Positions 32,178-43,575 are shown, numbered from the stretch's first letter. The stretch is 64,000 nt of DNA from Xanthostigma xanthostigma (GCA_963575645.1 OY754471.1:35782401-35846400), one strand, 5' to 3'. The notes: generated from the sequence alone by a model not told the origin. Numbers and translations: made by a program.

Positions 32178-32655
32178 AGGCTATGTTCCAGCCTCTCTGT
32201 GAACGACAATATAATCGTCACGGTCATGCGCAGTAGCTAAAACGCGTTCCAACCGAAATATAAACGGTTGTCGAACCGCTCTTTAAGCGTTCCAACCGAA
32301 TTTGTAACAGTTTAGTGACGGTTTCGAAAGTATCATTTTGGTACACGATCAAAACATGAAACTAAAATGAAACTGTAGCAACTGACATGCGCATTAAGCA
32401 CTTTATTACATTAATTGTCTCCATAGATGGTTTGTCTCTGTTTTGTTTATAAACAAAACACGTACTTTCTTCTGAGTCTGTTTTGGTTGCATTGTGCGAA
32501 ATTATTAATTTAATTAGCTACCTAGTTTATTTTTTATTTATTTTATAAATAATTTAATTAAATTAAAATGCTAAGTCGACGCATGGGCACAAAACCGATA
32601 CAAACAGTTTCGTTACAATTTCAAAACTGTTCATTTATAGCAGGTTGGAACATAC
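32178..32655. mobile_element. Inverted-repeat element, short ends
   Basis: GGCTATGTTCCAGCCTCTCTG at the left against TATAGCAGGTTGGAACATA at the right gives TATGTTCCA-type ends. Inside: CGTTCCAACCGAA twice and GTCACGGTCATGCGCAGTAG, the word shared with the neighbouring foldback, so the two are related. No protein. Confidence 0.65.
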
Positions 32656-33347
32656 TCGCTTCACACGAGACGTATTTTCAAGCTTGTTGTTGGATAGATC
32701 TGGTGCGCGCGTAGTGACGCAGTTCAAATATGAACAAAGAGCAAAAAGAGCAAAACGTGCTGGTTGTCTGACTCTGAGCAGAATGACGCCATGTTGGTTA
32801 GTGGGCGTTTGGTCATGTCACCCACTTGACAAGATCATATTATATATTTTATAAACTTGTATATTACTAGTGGCCGTAAAAGCGTGGTCCAAAAAGTGAG
32901 ACAGCAAATGCTTGTTTTCTATCTCATTCTTTTTACTTGACCCGTTGTGCGCAAGTGTCGCGTCTATAGTGGGGCAATTAGTTCATTGGAATAGAGCAGC
33001 CACCTCCCATTCACAGCTTAGTTCTATATCCAAACTGACGCTCATCCATTCACGGACATGCGCATGAGATTCAGAGTATAATAAGTCAGATAGACGTATA
33101 AATGTCTGCACCGTAGTGTTTAAGTCTTTCTCCCGATCTTTGCTAGCAATATAGAGAGTTACAGATACTGTTTCCTGTGTGGTTCTTGCTCAGAGCAAGC
33201 AGAGAACCTAGCAAGAAACATAGCCCCTGTTCTAATTTTAAAATATATCCTGTGAGCTAGCAGGCGAGACCGCATTTCCAGCCTCGTACCCAGCCTGCCG
33301 GCCAAGAAGTCCAAGCAGTGTTTCCAGCTTCGTGTGCAGCGACCTTT
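32653..33347 (+). repeat. Family A element, 5'-truncated and interrupted
   Basis: GCTTCACACGAGACG to GACAAGAT (32835), then resumes AGATACTGTTTCCTG to GTGTGCAGCGACCTTTA. The interruption is the separate element at 32836-33160. Confidence 0.82.
32836..33160. mobile_element. Inverted-repeat element inside family A
   Basis: Near its left end TATATTACTAG and at the right CTAGCAATATAGAGAG are inverted relatives. AAAGTGAGACAGCAAAT, TTTTTACTTGACCC and TTGTGCGCAAGTGTC also occur at 60570-60670, again inside a family A copy. AGAT borders both sides. Class not determined. Confidence 0.68.
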
Positions 33348-33844
33348 ATTTTTACTCGACTTAGATCCGGCCTTTACATACCACTGATTTATTGTACTGA
33401 TGTAGCTGCGGTACGCATGAAAGAATGTTCAACACACGTACAGATTATGTGTGTGTTTGTGTAATCTCTGTATAGGGTTGATTCAGTTGGGCGAACGTAA
33501 ATAATGGCGCAAAATCTGCGTTTCAAACACTGATCTCTAAAAAAAATAGGATTTAGCTCAGTTTATATATTTAATGTAGGTAATATATAATTAAAATGAC
33601 GTGTGTTAAAATGAATCACGTTCGAATACATAGACAAAGTGGAATTTTGTTATTGATTTAAACTAACTTCCTGATGCTATAGAGACTTGAAATTTTTAAC
33701 ATAACTCGAAATTAGATGATAATACGAGAAAATATAAAAATAAAGTAGAAAATAATTAAAGAAATATTAACATTTTTAAGTAATTAATCCGCATACAATT
33801 CATTCTTACTTATTTACCATTGTATAAGGCACATAGCAGTCACT
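33348..33844. other. Unassigned stretch
   Basis: AT-rich; no gene or element ends recognised. Confidence 0.35.
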
Positions 33845-33916
33845 GGTCTGTAGCTCAGTTGGTTAGAGCGTAGTGCTAATACGCGAAGGTTGCGGGTTCG
33901 ATGCCCCCATGGTCCA
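33845..33916 (+). pseudogene. tRNA-Ile(AAU)-like pseudogene
   Basis: TAGCTCAGTTGGTTAGAGCG (A box), GTGCTAAT with anticodon AAT, and GGTTCGATGCC (B box) follow the tRNA-Ile order. The anticodon loop lacks one A compared with the usual form, the 5' acceptor GGTCTGT does not pair with the 3' ATGGTCC, and a T-stem pair is C-C. It is followed by T runs (33926-33937). Probably dead, or SINE-derived. Confidence 0.82.
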
Positions 33917-34598
33917 TATAATATTTTTATTTTTTTAAGATGTATTTTTGTTTTCACTATGTTTTTATTAACTAAAAAGAAGAAAATGATAAAATATATA
34001 AAAACGAACTAAAAAGTATAAAATAATTTCTTTACAGACAGATTTTTAACTTCTAGGATTTGAAACTAAAAATGTGTATTTTTTGTTTTGAAACAATTGT
34101 TCCTTGGTCAAACAAAAATAAAGTAGATTGCCAAATGAACTCAGTGATTCGAATGTACAAGTGTGAGCTTAATTATCACGAATGAAGCTCTAGTTTAGCG
34201 CTTACATTTTCACAGTCGATTCAGCATCACCATGAGTACAGTTAAACTGCGAATTGTGCGCTTGTGTATAATTTATATTGGCCAGATTTGATTGTTGGGG
34301 TGTGTTTTTATCATACCGTTTTCACAGAACTTACACTGCAGTGAGAAACAACGACATTATAATTTTTATTAGTATCGTAACAAATCCCTTACAATATCGG
34401 TCATACATCTACTTTATCATTGCTCGGCTGCAGAAGGCGTTGTCAGAAAATCTGATCTGACAATCACCTTAGATTGTGATCACACATATTTCTCTATACG
34501 AAAAGCATTGTAGAATTTTAAATAATTTTGCTCGAAAAACAATTAATCGGTTGAAACGATTTTTTTTAAACATTTTTCTACGAATTTTGATTAAAATT
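33917..34598. other. Unassigned stretch
   Basis: Bases 34195-34460 are slightly less AT-rich with a 60-codon open frame that has no recognisable domain. Nothing else. Confidence 0.35.
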
Positions 34599-35020
34599 TG
34601 AAGTCAAACTTCTTTACGCACGCTTGTGAATGCTGGTGAATTTTTGACGAGAGATTTACGGAAACTGTGATATTCACGAAATTGTGATCGGGTGAGGCGA
34701 ACGGAAGTTGTGAGGGAGATATAAGTTAGTGAAGATAGAAAGAGGATGACAAATACTTCACTGGCTAGTGGCGCCATCAGGTGGCCGAAAATATAAGCAG
34801 TACTAACAATAGAATGACACATACTTTACTTGCCAGTGGCGCTATCGGGTGACAGAAAAAAAGTAATATTTTGTTCAATACATTAAATATTCTACGTTTA
34901 AAGTGAATAAAATTTTAATTCATTTTAAAGTTCATATTTTGTGAATTTTCGAGTGAATAATAACAAATTATGGCAGGAAGAAGTTTTACTTCAGTCGTGT
35001 GGTCTAAAGCACACTCTCTT
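34599..35020 (+). repeat. Family C repeat, most complete copy
   Basis: Starts TGAAGTCAAACTTCTT and ends AAGAAGTTTTACTTCA, then GTGTGGTCTAAAGCACAC (a small hairpin) and T8. Internal landmarks: ACTGGCTAGTGGCGCCATCA and GACACATACTTTACTTGCC. The inverted TGAAGTNAAACTTCTT words are not the termini because the flanking hairpin is also shared by other copies. Confidence 0.8.
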
Positions 35021-35954
35021 TTTTTTGTATATGTGTCAATAATCTGTTTTGTGTGACTACAATCTAATGTTCTGCATGAAAGATACTTATGATCACAATT
35101 TAAGGTCATTGTCAACTCAGATTTTTTGACAATGCTTTCTGGAATCTAGTATAATAGATAAAGGAAGCTATTTATATGCATACCGTGCCTGTACGTTACC
35201 TCAAAACTCGAGCACCACTAAACCGATTTCTACTATTCTTTCAGTGATAAATAGCTCATAGATTATCACGTTTCTAAAAAAGAGGAATTAACTATGAGCT
35301 GCTAATAACTAATAAAACAATGTAATGTCACTAATCCGGCGTTTCCTATTCCAAGTTATATTAAAAAAATATTGTCTGAAGACACAAGTAATTCAAGAAT
35401 TACAAGGCGCGAATTTTACATAATATACCCCAACGTTATGTTCGAAAATTGATGTATATTTTTAACGACACTTTGAGCTTAATAATATAATTTAATTAAC
35501 TTAATCTAATAAAAAAATAACAGTTGAAAGTATTGAAACACAGAAAGGAAAAAATCATTTTAATAATTTATTAATAATTAATTTAGGTTCATAAATATAA
35601 AAGCGTTAGCTGTAAACTCTATGATCGTTTATTAGTCACAATCAATAATATAATTGTGACCCTAAATTATAAAAATTATATTTTCTTTTTGGTACATTTC
35701 AATAAAAACTTTCTTTTTATTAGTATTTTATTTTTCTTGTTTTTATAGTCTTTCAAAATTTTAACTATTATGACATTAAATTATAAAAATTATTTGATTA
35801 TTTTATTCAAGATGGTTGAGAAGGAAAAGGTATTCCGTCATCTTGGGGCATCCGCCATATTGGATATATACATTGTCACCAGACTTGCTGTGTGTGAAAT
35901 TTCAAAGCTTTAGTTAATTTAATCTAGTCGAACAAATTGCAGCAATTAGATTAT
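35021..35954. other. Mostly unassigned
   Basis: AAGAATTACAAGGCGCGAA near 35394 is an inverted match of 27965-28005. Otherwise AT-rich with no gene. Confidence 0.4.
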
Positions 35955-37690
35955 GGGGCCTTTCCAACTAATAAATTATAATATTGACATTTGACATATA
36001 ATAACAAAGAAAATAAAATTTCCGTTAACGCGTATAGTAACGCGTATATAGTTACCACTAAATATTATAAAAATTGCTGTTCGTGTTCATGGTTTTCTAT
36101 ATGTTATCACGTTATGATGTTAAAAATAAACAAAGAATGCTTGTCAAATACCTAACTAACATCTACGGAACAAACTAACATTAGATTTTTTTTATTTTCA
36201 AAATATTTCTGAAACTAAGTACAAATTTAGAAAAACACATTTTTTCATGACTATCTTGTAAAAATACACAGGCTAATAAACTGTTATGACATGTAAGTAT
36301 ATCATAATTATAAAAAAAAACAACATTGAAAGGTAGGTACTTCTTTCTCTGTTGCGCATGCGCCGATTTTCCCGAAAAATAAATTACAAAACTTTCTTGT
36401 AAAACATATAGAATAATAATCCGTTATGAAAAGTTTACTATTATTATATAAAAAACATCATAGCATATAATATCTTTTGCGCATGCGCCGATTATCCCCA
36501 AAAAAAATTACAAAAATTTCTAGTAAAATATGCAGAATAATAAGCCGTTATAAAAACTATATTATTATTTTATAAAACAACATTATAAAAGATATACTCT
36601 TTTGCGCATGCGCCGATGTTCCCCAAAAAACAATAAATCACTTTATATTTGCATATCAAACATCCTCCCAAAATTTGGTTACAATCCGATCATCCGTTGT
36701 GTCGGAATGGTAAGAAATGTCAAAAATGACGTTTGCAACTGTCAAAGTTTTATGTTCTAAATTAGTTATTCAAATTGTTAACTCAGAAGGCGTTGCATTT
36801 TACCAATATTTATAATGGCATTCGTTTTTGAACAAATGCAAACTTTTTATTTTAGTACTACCAAGGCAATTTTAAATGAAAGGCTTGCCTTTTTTTAATA
36901 TTTATTTATAATTAAAAAGATATTTATTTAATTAAATATCTTTTTAATTAGTCGGGCACAACGGGTTTTTTTGTTTTCAATAATTTATTAATGTTTTAAT
37001 TTTAATTTAAATAGTTTTTTTTTAATTTCCACCGACTAGTTTTGGAGAAATCAATGAAAACATATCATCCATCTACCGTTTTACCATAAAGCCAATGTTA
37101 AATATGCCTACTTTTGAAGTCATTTATTTATATAAATAATCGGGCAACCCCCCCTAAAATTTTCAGAATTGGTTTAGACTTAGTCCAACTTAAAAAAAAA
37201 TCAATCCTTTCTATTTCAAATTACCTTGGTGCTCGTATTTTAAATTGTCATGTTAAACCGTGCAACAATTAAATTGAATTCATTTCTATATAATTATGTA
37301 TAAAATGAATTTATTTCTATATAAATCGGGATAAAAAAACTGTTTGGGCAAATTCTGTTACACGAAATATATGTAAAATGTTCTCCTCTTTCGTTTAAGA
37401 CTGGTTTCAAACCGATCTGATTTAAATTGAGCGAGAAATAAGCAAAAAACTTTTTTTTTCCTAATTTTCTCCCCTCTGGGACAAAAATTCAAAAATCGGG
37501 CGACGTTAGGATTTAAGTTACCCGGAGACGAATCGAACAAAAAAAAGTTTTTTAAAATCGGTTAAGGCGTTTGGGCTGTACGCTGGATACAAAAAGCGTG
37601 ACTCACAGATTCACAGATTCACAGATTCACAGACAAAGCGAGTACATATAGGCGCTTTAGCTTACGCTATTCGCGCCTAAAAAGGCATAG
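35955..37690 (+). repeat. Composite family B + family G repeat
   Basis: Family B left part to 36340, three tandem variants of the GCGCATGCGCCGAT segment (36340-36640, unit about 120), B tail CATCCTCCCAAAATTTGG, then G (36690-37690) with TCTCCTCTTTCGTTTAAG, four ATTCACAG units at 37611-37642, and TAGCTTACGCTATTCGCGCC. The B-G junction is as at 4833-5195. Noncoding. Confidence 0.75.
36909..36950. repeat. Perfect 18-bp AT hairpin
   Basis: TAATTAAAAAGATATTTA faces its exact complement with loop TTTAAT, inside the composite B-G repeat. Confidence 0.85.
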
Positions 37691-38219
37691 ATCGCGGGGC
37701 ACACGAGCGAAGTGTAACTTCTTAAGTATATATAAAATAAATACTTGCTTTTGCGATTCATTTAAATTCTACTTTTATCTCAAAATTCAAATAACTAACT
37801 TCACAACATTTCAGGTTTGTCTTCTTTGCACCTTCATTTTCCATTGTACGTAGGTACGTGTGTTTAAGGGCAGTCACACAAGTCATAATATCATTGCGCC
37901 TCAGATATTATATGGTATTTTTTGTCATACCCCCTCTAAAATACTTGTTTTTCACTTCAGTTTCAGTATTTTCAAAAATTTTGACATTCCGTACATATAC
38001 CTACTCGTATATGTAGCAGCAACATTGATTTATTCAATAGTTTGCGTGGATTTTATAATATTGTATAACTGTCAAAGTACTATATAATAAAAAAGTGTAT
38101 GTTAAAAATATTTTTTTTAATTATATAATTATTTATGGAATATGGACGCATCGACATCAAAGGTCAATAAATAATATATGTACAGTGTTTATATATTGTA
38201 TGCACATACACATTTACAT
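37691..38219. other. Unassigned stretch
   Basis: AT-rich, ends in (TA)n before the hAT element. No gene recognised. Confidence 0.35.
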
Positions 38220-38227
38220 ATATATAT

Positions 38228-38762
38228 TAGTGATGTGCCGGATCGTTAAAAATGCATATCCGCGGATACGGATCTGAATACGGATATTTGGTTTCAAGAT
38301 CCGCGGATACGGATACGGATCTTAACGTTCTTAGAGTAAGCGGCGCTAAATATTGCACATCGACCTTTGGAAAGAGACTATCTGTTATGGGAATAAGTTA
38401 TTGACTTCGTTAAGAGTTAACTCTCATAACAGATTGTCTCTTTCCAAAGATCGATGTGCAATATCTCATTATAAAGATAGTTTTTTATTAGTACCTTTGA
38501 GTTATGTACTATTGGTATGGTACTCACTACGATAAATTTTTGCAATATAAAGGTGCCAAATACGATTTTAAGAAATAAAAAATAATCTGAATGGAATTTA
38601 ACAGTTTTTCATTACCTATTACCTAATCACCTATAAGATAAAATTTCATCTATGAATTGAAAATTAATAAGGTAAAAGATCCGCCTTAAAACTAACGGAT
38701 ATGGATACGGATCTTGTTTCTCCCTCGGAGCTCCGCGGATACGGATATCCGGCACATCACTA
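38228..38762. mobile_element. hAT-type element with nested hairpin
   Basis: TAGTGATGTGCCGGATC and GATATCCGGCACATCACTA are the ends, with CGCGGATACGGAT repeats as subterminal sequence at both sides. ATATATAT lies directly outside both ends (38220-38227, 38763-38770); fits an 8-bp duplication but is low complexity. A separate hairpin at 38350-38464 is probably a later insertion. Confidence 0.82.
38350..38464. repeat. Hairpin of about 43-bp arms
   Basis: ATATTGCACATCGA(C)CTTTGG, AAAGAGACTATCTGTTATG at the left faces CATAACAGATTGTCTCTTT, CCAAAGATCGATGTGCAATA at the right; loop of about 30 bases. Confidence 0.88.
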
Positions 38763-39010
38763 ATATATATTAACTGTTTATACAACGCATGTATAAATAC
38801 ATATAAAATATGTATTTCGTTGAGTGTAAACCATAGCGTGATATCAACTACGTTGCTCACATCCTATTTTTATAAAAAAAGGAGGTCGTGTCACTCAATT
38901 CGTGAACGCATTTTCGTTTCATGGATAAAGAATTTTTCTCCGACGAGCCAGTGTTCCCGCATAAAAACTTTCACTTCAAAAATGTGTATCTTATAATACA
39001 AACATACAAT

Positions 39011-39965
39011 GTAAACTTTCAAGAACACTGTATTTGCTCAGACAACTATCAAAAAATGTAGATCTATATGTTCTAAAAACAGCCTACTTTGCCCTTTTCC
39101 ATTCTCAATTATTGTATGGACTTGAAATTTGGGGTAATGCCCCATCTGCATATCAGTGCCGTAAATAGGGCGGTGCCACCGGTGCCCAGGCACAGGGCGT
39201 AGACTCTGGGGGGCGCAAGAATGGCCAGACCAGGCAGGATTATTATTTTTTCGGTTTTCTCCTGATAAGTTCCCGCTGCGCCCCTAGTACTCGATTCCAA
39301 CACATACGTACCTACATGCCAGTATCATCAAAAACGTCTATTAAATTAGACAAAACACCAAGTTCCTTGTGCTTTATTTTATCACCCTGAATGAAATAAA
39401 GTAGGCCTATACATAGCATTGTTCTAGGGTACCTATAATATCTAAAAAAAACAAGGGCGCAGTTATAGAAGCTCGCACAGGGCGCAAAAAAGGCTATTTA
39501 CGGCACTGCTGCATATAGACTATTTTTTTTGCAAAAAAGAGCACTAAGAATCATGTGTAATGCTAAGCCTCAGGATAGTTGCAAGCCGTTGTTCTTACAA
39601 TTAAATATTTATAAATGCTTGATGTTTATTAAAAAAAATTCAGAGAACTTTATTGATTACATGTCTCTGCACCACTATAATAACAGGAAAAAAGAAAATC
39701 TTCTTGTTCCTCTTTTCCATAATAAAAACACCACATATGGCCCTAATTACTTAGGAATTCAATTTTTTAACAAACTAACTATGGAAACAAGGAACAAGAA
39801 ATTAGAATTATTAAAAAAAAATATTTATAAATACCTACCTACTTAGGGAATGCTTTTATTCTGTTAGAGAATTTTTTGAGGCAAATAATTTGCCTTAGTT
39901 TATATGTACTTTTTGACGTGTTTTTTAACTTTCTGTATAATTTAAAACCAATAAATCTATCTATC
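39011..39965 (+). pseudogene. LINE ORF2 tail, split by a hAT element
   Basis: 39011-39153 encodes LSRTLYLLRQLSKNVDLYVL and KTAYFALFHSQLLYG, LEIWGN; after the insertion, 39517 on gives LQKRALRIMCNAKPQDSC, KPLFLQLNIYK and ends FNKLTMETRNKKLELLKKN, stop at 39844-39846. This is the classic post-RT region of Jockey/I-like LINEs (LRxLS...L..AYFALxHSxLxYG..xWGN). The tail is (ATCT)n at about 39955-39970. The two halves meet at the duplicated CTGCATAT. Confidence 0.88.
39154..39508. mobile_element. hAT-type MITE in the LINE, perfect 8-bp duplication
   Basis: Ends CAGTGCCGTAAATAG and CTATTTACGGCACTG are exact inverted repeats of 15 bp. CTGCATAT is duplicated exactly (39146-39153, 39509-39516). Subterminal GGTGCCCAGGCACAGGGCG-like sequence recurs inverted as CGCACAGGGCGC. 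355 bp, no transposase. Confidence 0.95.
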
Positions 39966-39970
39966 TATCT

Positions 39971-40504
39971 ATACAATATATCTTAAACATTAACTCTTTA
40001 ACTTCAAGGCCTAAAATGCATAACACTTAGAGAAAGTTTCATTTTCTCCCGTTGTAAATCTATACAGGTTTTAAAGAGTCGTTGGTACCATGCGGGAGAA
40101 CACTATTATACACCGCCGTGATGTAGTGCAAAGAACTAGGGATTTATGTCGTGTAATGAAGACACAATGAGGGAGGCTTAGCACACCCTCGGGGTGTCTG
40201 CCCTTTGGGCACGCGGACATATGACGACACCCGTATCCCACGACCACCCCAAAACAATATACCATTCTCCGATTCATATAAACACTCTACAATAAATTGT
40301 GCCGACCATCTATTTATACATTATATCTATTATAGTGAAATTCATTAAACAGTTTGCAGTATCGAGGTCACTTAAAGCAACTCTCCATCCGGAATGAATA
40401 CGACGCCACTGCGATGTCTCTACATGTTGTTTCAGACAGCACTTCTCTTCCGGGAGAGAGAGACCGTGGTGTGAAACTCGTAGTCGTCTAATATATTTTT
40501 TTTC
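39971..40504. other. Unassigned, partly GC-rich
   Basis: 40075-40260 is GC-richer, with a 68-codon minus-strand frame that I cannot identify. No repeat partner in the window. Confidence 0.35.
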
Positions 40505-40884
40505 AAGGCCGCTGCACACGAGGCTGGATTTGCCGCTAGTTTCCTTGCTAGACTTGACTAGTTTTCTAGCACTGGTTTTCTTGATTGCTCTTCTGTGCTC
40601 GCTTCACACGAAACGTCTTTACAAGCTTCTTTTGTAGGTAGGCTCGGTGCACGCGCAGTGACCGTTAGTTTGTTCATGTCGCCCACGTGACAAGATACTG
40701 TCTCCTGATTGGTTTTTACTCAGGCAAGCAGAGGGCCAAGCAAGAAAAATAGGTCCTGTTCTAATTTCAAAATCCATCTTGTGAGCTAGCAGGCGAGTTT
40801 ACAGTGACGTCATTTACAGCCTCGTCGCTAGCCTGCCGGCAAGCAGAAGTCCCAGTAGTGTTTCTACCTCGTGTGCAGCGGCCT
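40505..40884 (+). mobile_element. Family A element, full length
   Basis: AAGGCCGCTGCACACGAGGC and CCTCGTGTGCAGCGGCCTT ends, core CACGTGACAAGATACTGTC. Slight internal deletion relative to 8267-8703. Confidence 0.92.
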
Positions 40885-41499
40885 TTATAATGTCAATGAT
40901 CAAAAACAAATGAAAATGACGTAATTAAAATAAAATTATGTAGTAATAGTGAAATATTCACAATTTTAACAGCAGCAAGTATGGAAAACAAATTTCTGAA
41001 AATATTTTTGTTTCTAAGAAAAGTTGTTATCAAAAAATTACTATAATTTACAATATGCAAACAAAACTGATTTTGATTAAATCCTTTTACAATTATTGTT
41101 GTTATCTGCTCTTCTAAATAAGTTAAAAATATTTTTGACAATGGCTTACGAAAGAACAATTAACAATAAATTATAATGAGTTGCACGTCCCTTTGTGTTA
41201 CCACAAATTTATTTTTTTTCCATCTGATAATGTTGTAAGGCATTTGCATTCATCATTCAATTATCTTCTGCACTCATATTTTGTTGTTTTCGGATTAAAC
41301 TTATTCAAATTGGCGCCATGAATCTGAAACAAAAATGAATTAAGCGTTATAAAATTGAGTAAACATGAGTATACAGAACTACTCAGAACTGTGTTACCAA
41401 ATAAAATATTTTTTTTCTACTATCAGTGGTTTAAAAATCATTTAATTTTAAGCAGAAAAAATAATCTAGATATTATGTACCTATATTATGGCATATTTT
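40885..41499. other. Unassigned AT-rich stretch
   Basis: No gene, RNA or element ends recognised; the minus ORF at 40893-41159 has no domain. Confidence 0.35.
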
Positions 41500-42033
41500 T
41501 ATAATTCGGAAATATTTTGAAAATAAAAAAAAATCTGCTGTTCTTTTGTTCTGTAGATCTATCAGAAAGAAGTTAGTTATGTTTTGTTTAATTTTTACAT
41601 GACTTGGAACATATTATATACATTATAGGTAACGATGGAGATTTATTTGGTTAAGGAACAATTGAAAAATAAACTTCAGGTACCAGAGTATCGCTTGTAG
41701 CCAACGTTTCGAAAAATATATTTTCATCTTATTTTGAGGCCCTGAAGATGAAAATATATTTTCGAAACGTTGGCCACAAGCGATACTCTGGTACCTGAAG
41801 CTTATTTTTCAATTGTTCCTCAACCAAATAAATCTCCTTCAATACATATTTTTGGAACAAAACTTTCTACTAACAATAATGTAGGTAACCATGCCAATGA
41901 ATATGAAAATGTCATATTTAATACTAGCCATTACCTGCGTCACCGTACGCAATATCAGAAATTTTATTTTATTTATTATGCTACTTCAATGTCAATTTTT
42001 TTGAAGTTGAAATGATCCCGTCGCTCAATTGGC
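41500..42033 (-). repeat. Family B repeat with foldback insertion
   Basis: TTCGGAAATATTTTGAAAA, TTTTACATGACTTGGAACAT, then after the foldback GGTAACCATGCCAATGAATA, CTAGCCATTACCTGCGTCAC (Helitron-like end, complement) and GATCCCGTCGCTCAATTGGC. AGGTAAC occurs on both sides of the insertion because flanking B sequence was duplicated or rearranged. Confidence 0.75.
41638..41837. mobile_element. 200-bp foldback carrying the CTGANGA/GAAAC motif in both arms
   Basis: Left GGAGATTTATTTGGTTAAGG to right CCAAATAAATCTCC; arms of about 90 bp. The right arm on plus (41752-41771) reads CTGAAGA-T-GAAAAT..ATTTTC-GAAACGTTGG: conserved boxes around a paired stem. The left arm keeps the GAAACGTTGG box but has AATAAGA in place of CTGAAGA. 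So this looks like two copies of one repeat end joined head to head. Confidence 0.85.
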
Positions 42034-42344
42034 TGGATTTTTTTTACTATTTTCTTATGTCATCAATTACATAAATAAATTCTTTGGCAGTCTCAATTTT
42101 GTGTAAAACTACAAATTAAATGTTTCATTGTATTTTTACTACGTATCAAATAATATGCAGACAGCCATAAGTTTTTTCTGTACTACGGTTTTTCTTTATT
42201 ATTGCAATTGACTAACATAATCGTATTTACATACGAAAAGAAGATATTTGTTTATCTATATATATGCATAACGAAAAAGGTGGTTTAGTTTTATGTGTCA
42301 TTGCTGGCAATCAGCTGGTTAAGGAGGCCATTATTTAACCTTGC
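42034..42344. other. Unassigned stretch
   Basis: AT-rich; nothing recognised. Confidence 0.35.
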
Positions 42345-42520
42345 TCATTGTTTGAAACAAAGTAACACTTGTCAAGCATGAACCAGCACGATCAGCAGTA
42401 CACAAGCCTGCAACCTGCACGATGTGGCACACTAATACAGCACAAACCAGCAACTGTTAATGTAGCAGACATTTTTGCAGTTTTCAAGTAGTTTTATCAA
42501 TGCAAATTAATTAAAAACTC
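42345..42520. repeat. ACCAGCA-rich repeat, second copy
   Basis: AACCAGCACGATCAGCAG, CACAAACCAGCAACT and AATGCAAATTAATT parallel 15975-16545; the other side of this repeat (AGATCGGTCCAGTACG) reappears at 43250, after the inserted family D element. Confidence 0.6.
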
Positions 42521-42528
42521 GGGTCGCA

Positions 42529-43044
42529 GTGCGAAACCCTGCCGACAATATAGTGTATTTGCTTTTATAAGCAGTGTGGCTCTATTGTATGAACTTAACT
42601 TTGTTTTTGGACAAAATAAAAAAAATTACCCCTTAATACACCCCTTCAAACAACATTTTTTTACTTAATTTCAATACTATATACCAATTTAACATCTGTA
42701 CCAAATTATATACACCCTTCAGTATGTAAATCCATATCAATAAACTTGCGTTTTCATAAAATTTGTAAGTCCGGTTCTGTCGGGCCGATTTTATTAAAAT
42801 TTTAGCAGCACATTTCAATAATTATGAAAGGGTTAAATTTCAAATTTGAAACGATTCTGAGAATTTTTTCGGTATTTTTGGGCCCAAAAACATTTTTCAA
42901 CCCCTAAATACCCCCCTTAAAATGGCCCGATCGGGCCCATTTTAAATAGGCTTCTTGCGATGATGGATTCCAACATGTGGACCAAATTTCATTTAAATCG
43001 ATTAAGTCTGTCGAGAGTTATCGTGGTCACACATATGTATATAA

Positions 43045-43109
<65 letters not shown>

Positions 43110-43237
43110 AACATTTCCAAAAATGGTGCCAAACTTCTTAGAAAGTTATGAAACGTCGAGAAATTTTGGTCCGACCCCTAGGTCCCGCCATCCGACCGAC
43201 GCCAATAGTTGCCTTATGGCAAATACACTAATAAAAA
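42529..43237 (-). mobile_element. Family D element, reverse orientation
   Basis: CGGGTCGCAGTGCGAAACC, AGTGTATTTGC at the left and GCAAATACACTA at the right are those of 24521-25217 inverted. A (TA)n tract (43026-43110) sits at the same internal place. ACCGACGCCAATAGTTGCC marks the other end. Confidence 0.8.
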
Positions 43238-43575
43238 CGATACATCACTAGATCGGTCCAGTACGACTATGATCAAAATTAACAACAATCTGACAGCATG
43301 TGCTTGGAATAAAAAAAAAACACCAAAAACTGGTTTATCCCATAAACATCATTATCTTTATCTATGGGCTGAAATCGCGTGCTGACTCAGGCACTGCTTT
43401 GACGTCATCATATGGCGCCTATGCTCAAAAATTCGTGATTGCAATTAATGCCTATATTCATCGAACACTATTAAAGTTACTTATCTTGGAACAAATTTAT
43501 TCGTTAGAATAAAATTTACTTTCGAATCACCAAGCAAATTATCAGGTAGAAAAGTTAGTTAAAGAATATATTATA

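Noticed and set aside
34599..34993. Family C as a simple terminal-inverted-repeat transposon
   Set aside because: The mirrored words are not at the borders: flanking GTGGTCTAAAGCACAC is also shared by all copies, and no duplication is seen.
36340..36640. CRISPR-like array
   Set aside because: Repeat units are about 120 bases, contiguous, without spacers, and inside an insect mobile repeat.
43020..43110. (TA)n tract as a replication or centromere signal
   Set aside because: The tract is an internal part of family D and is present in the other copy too.
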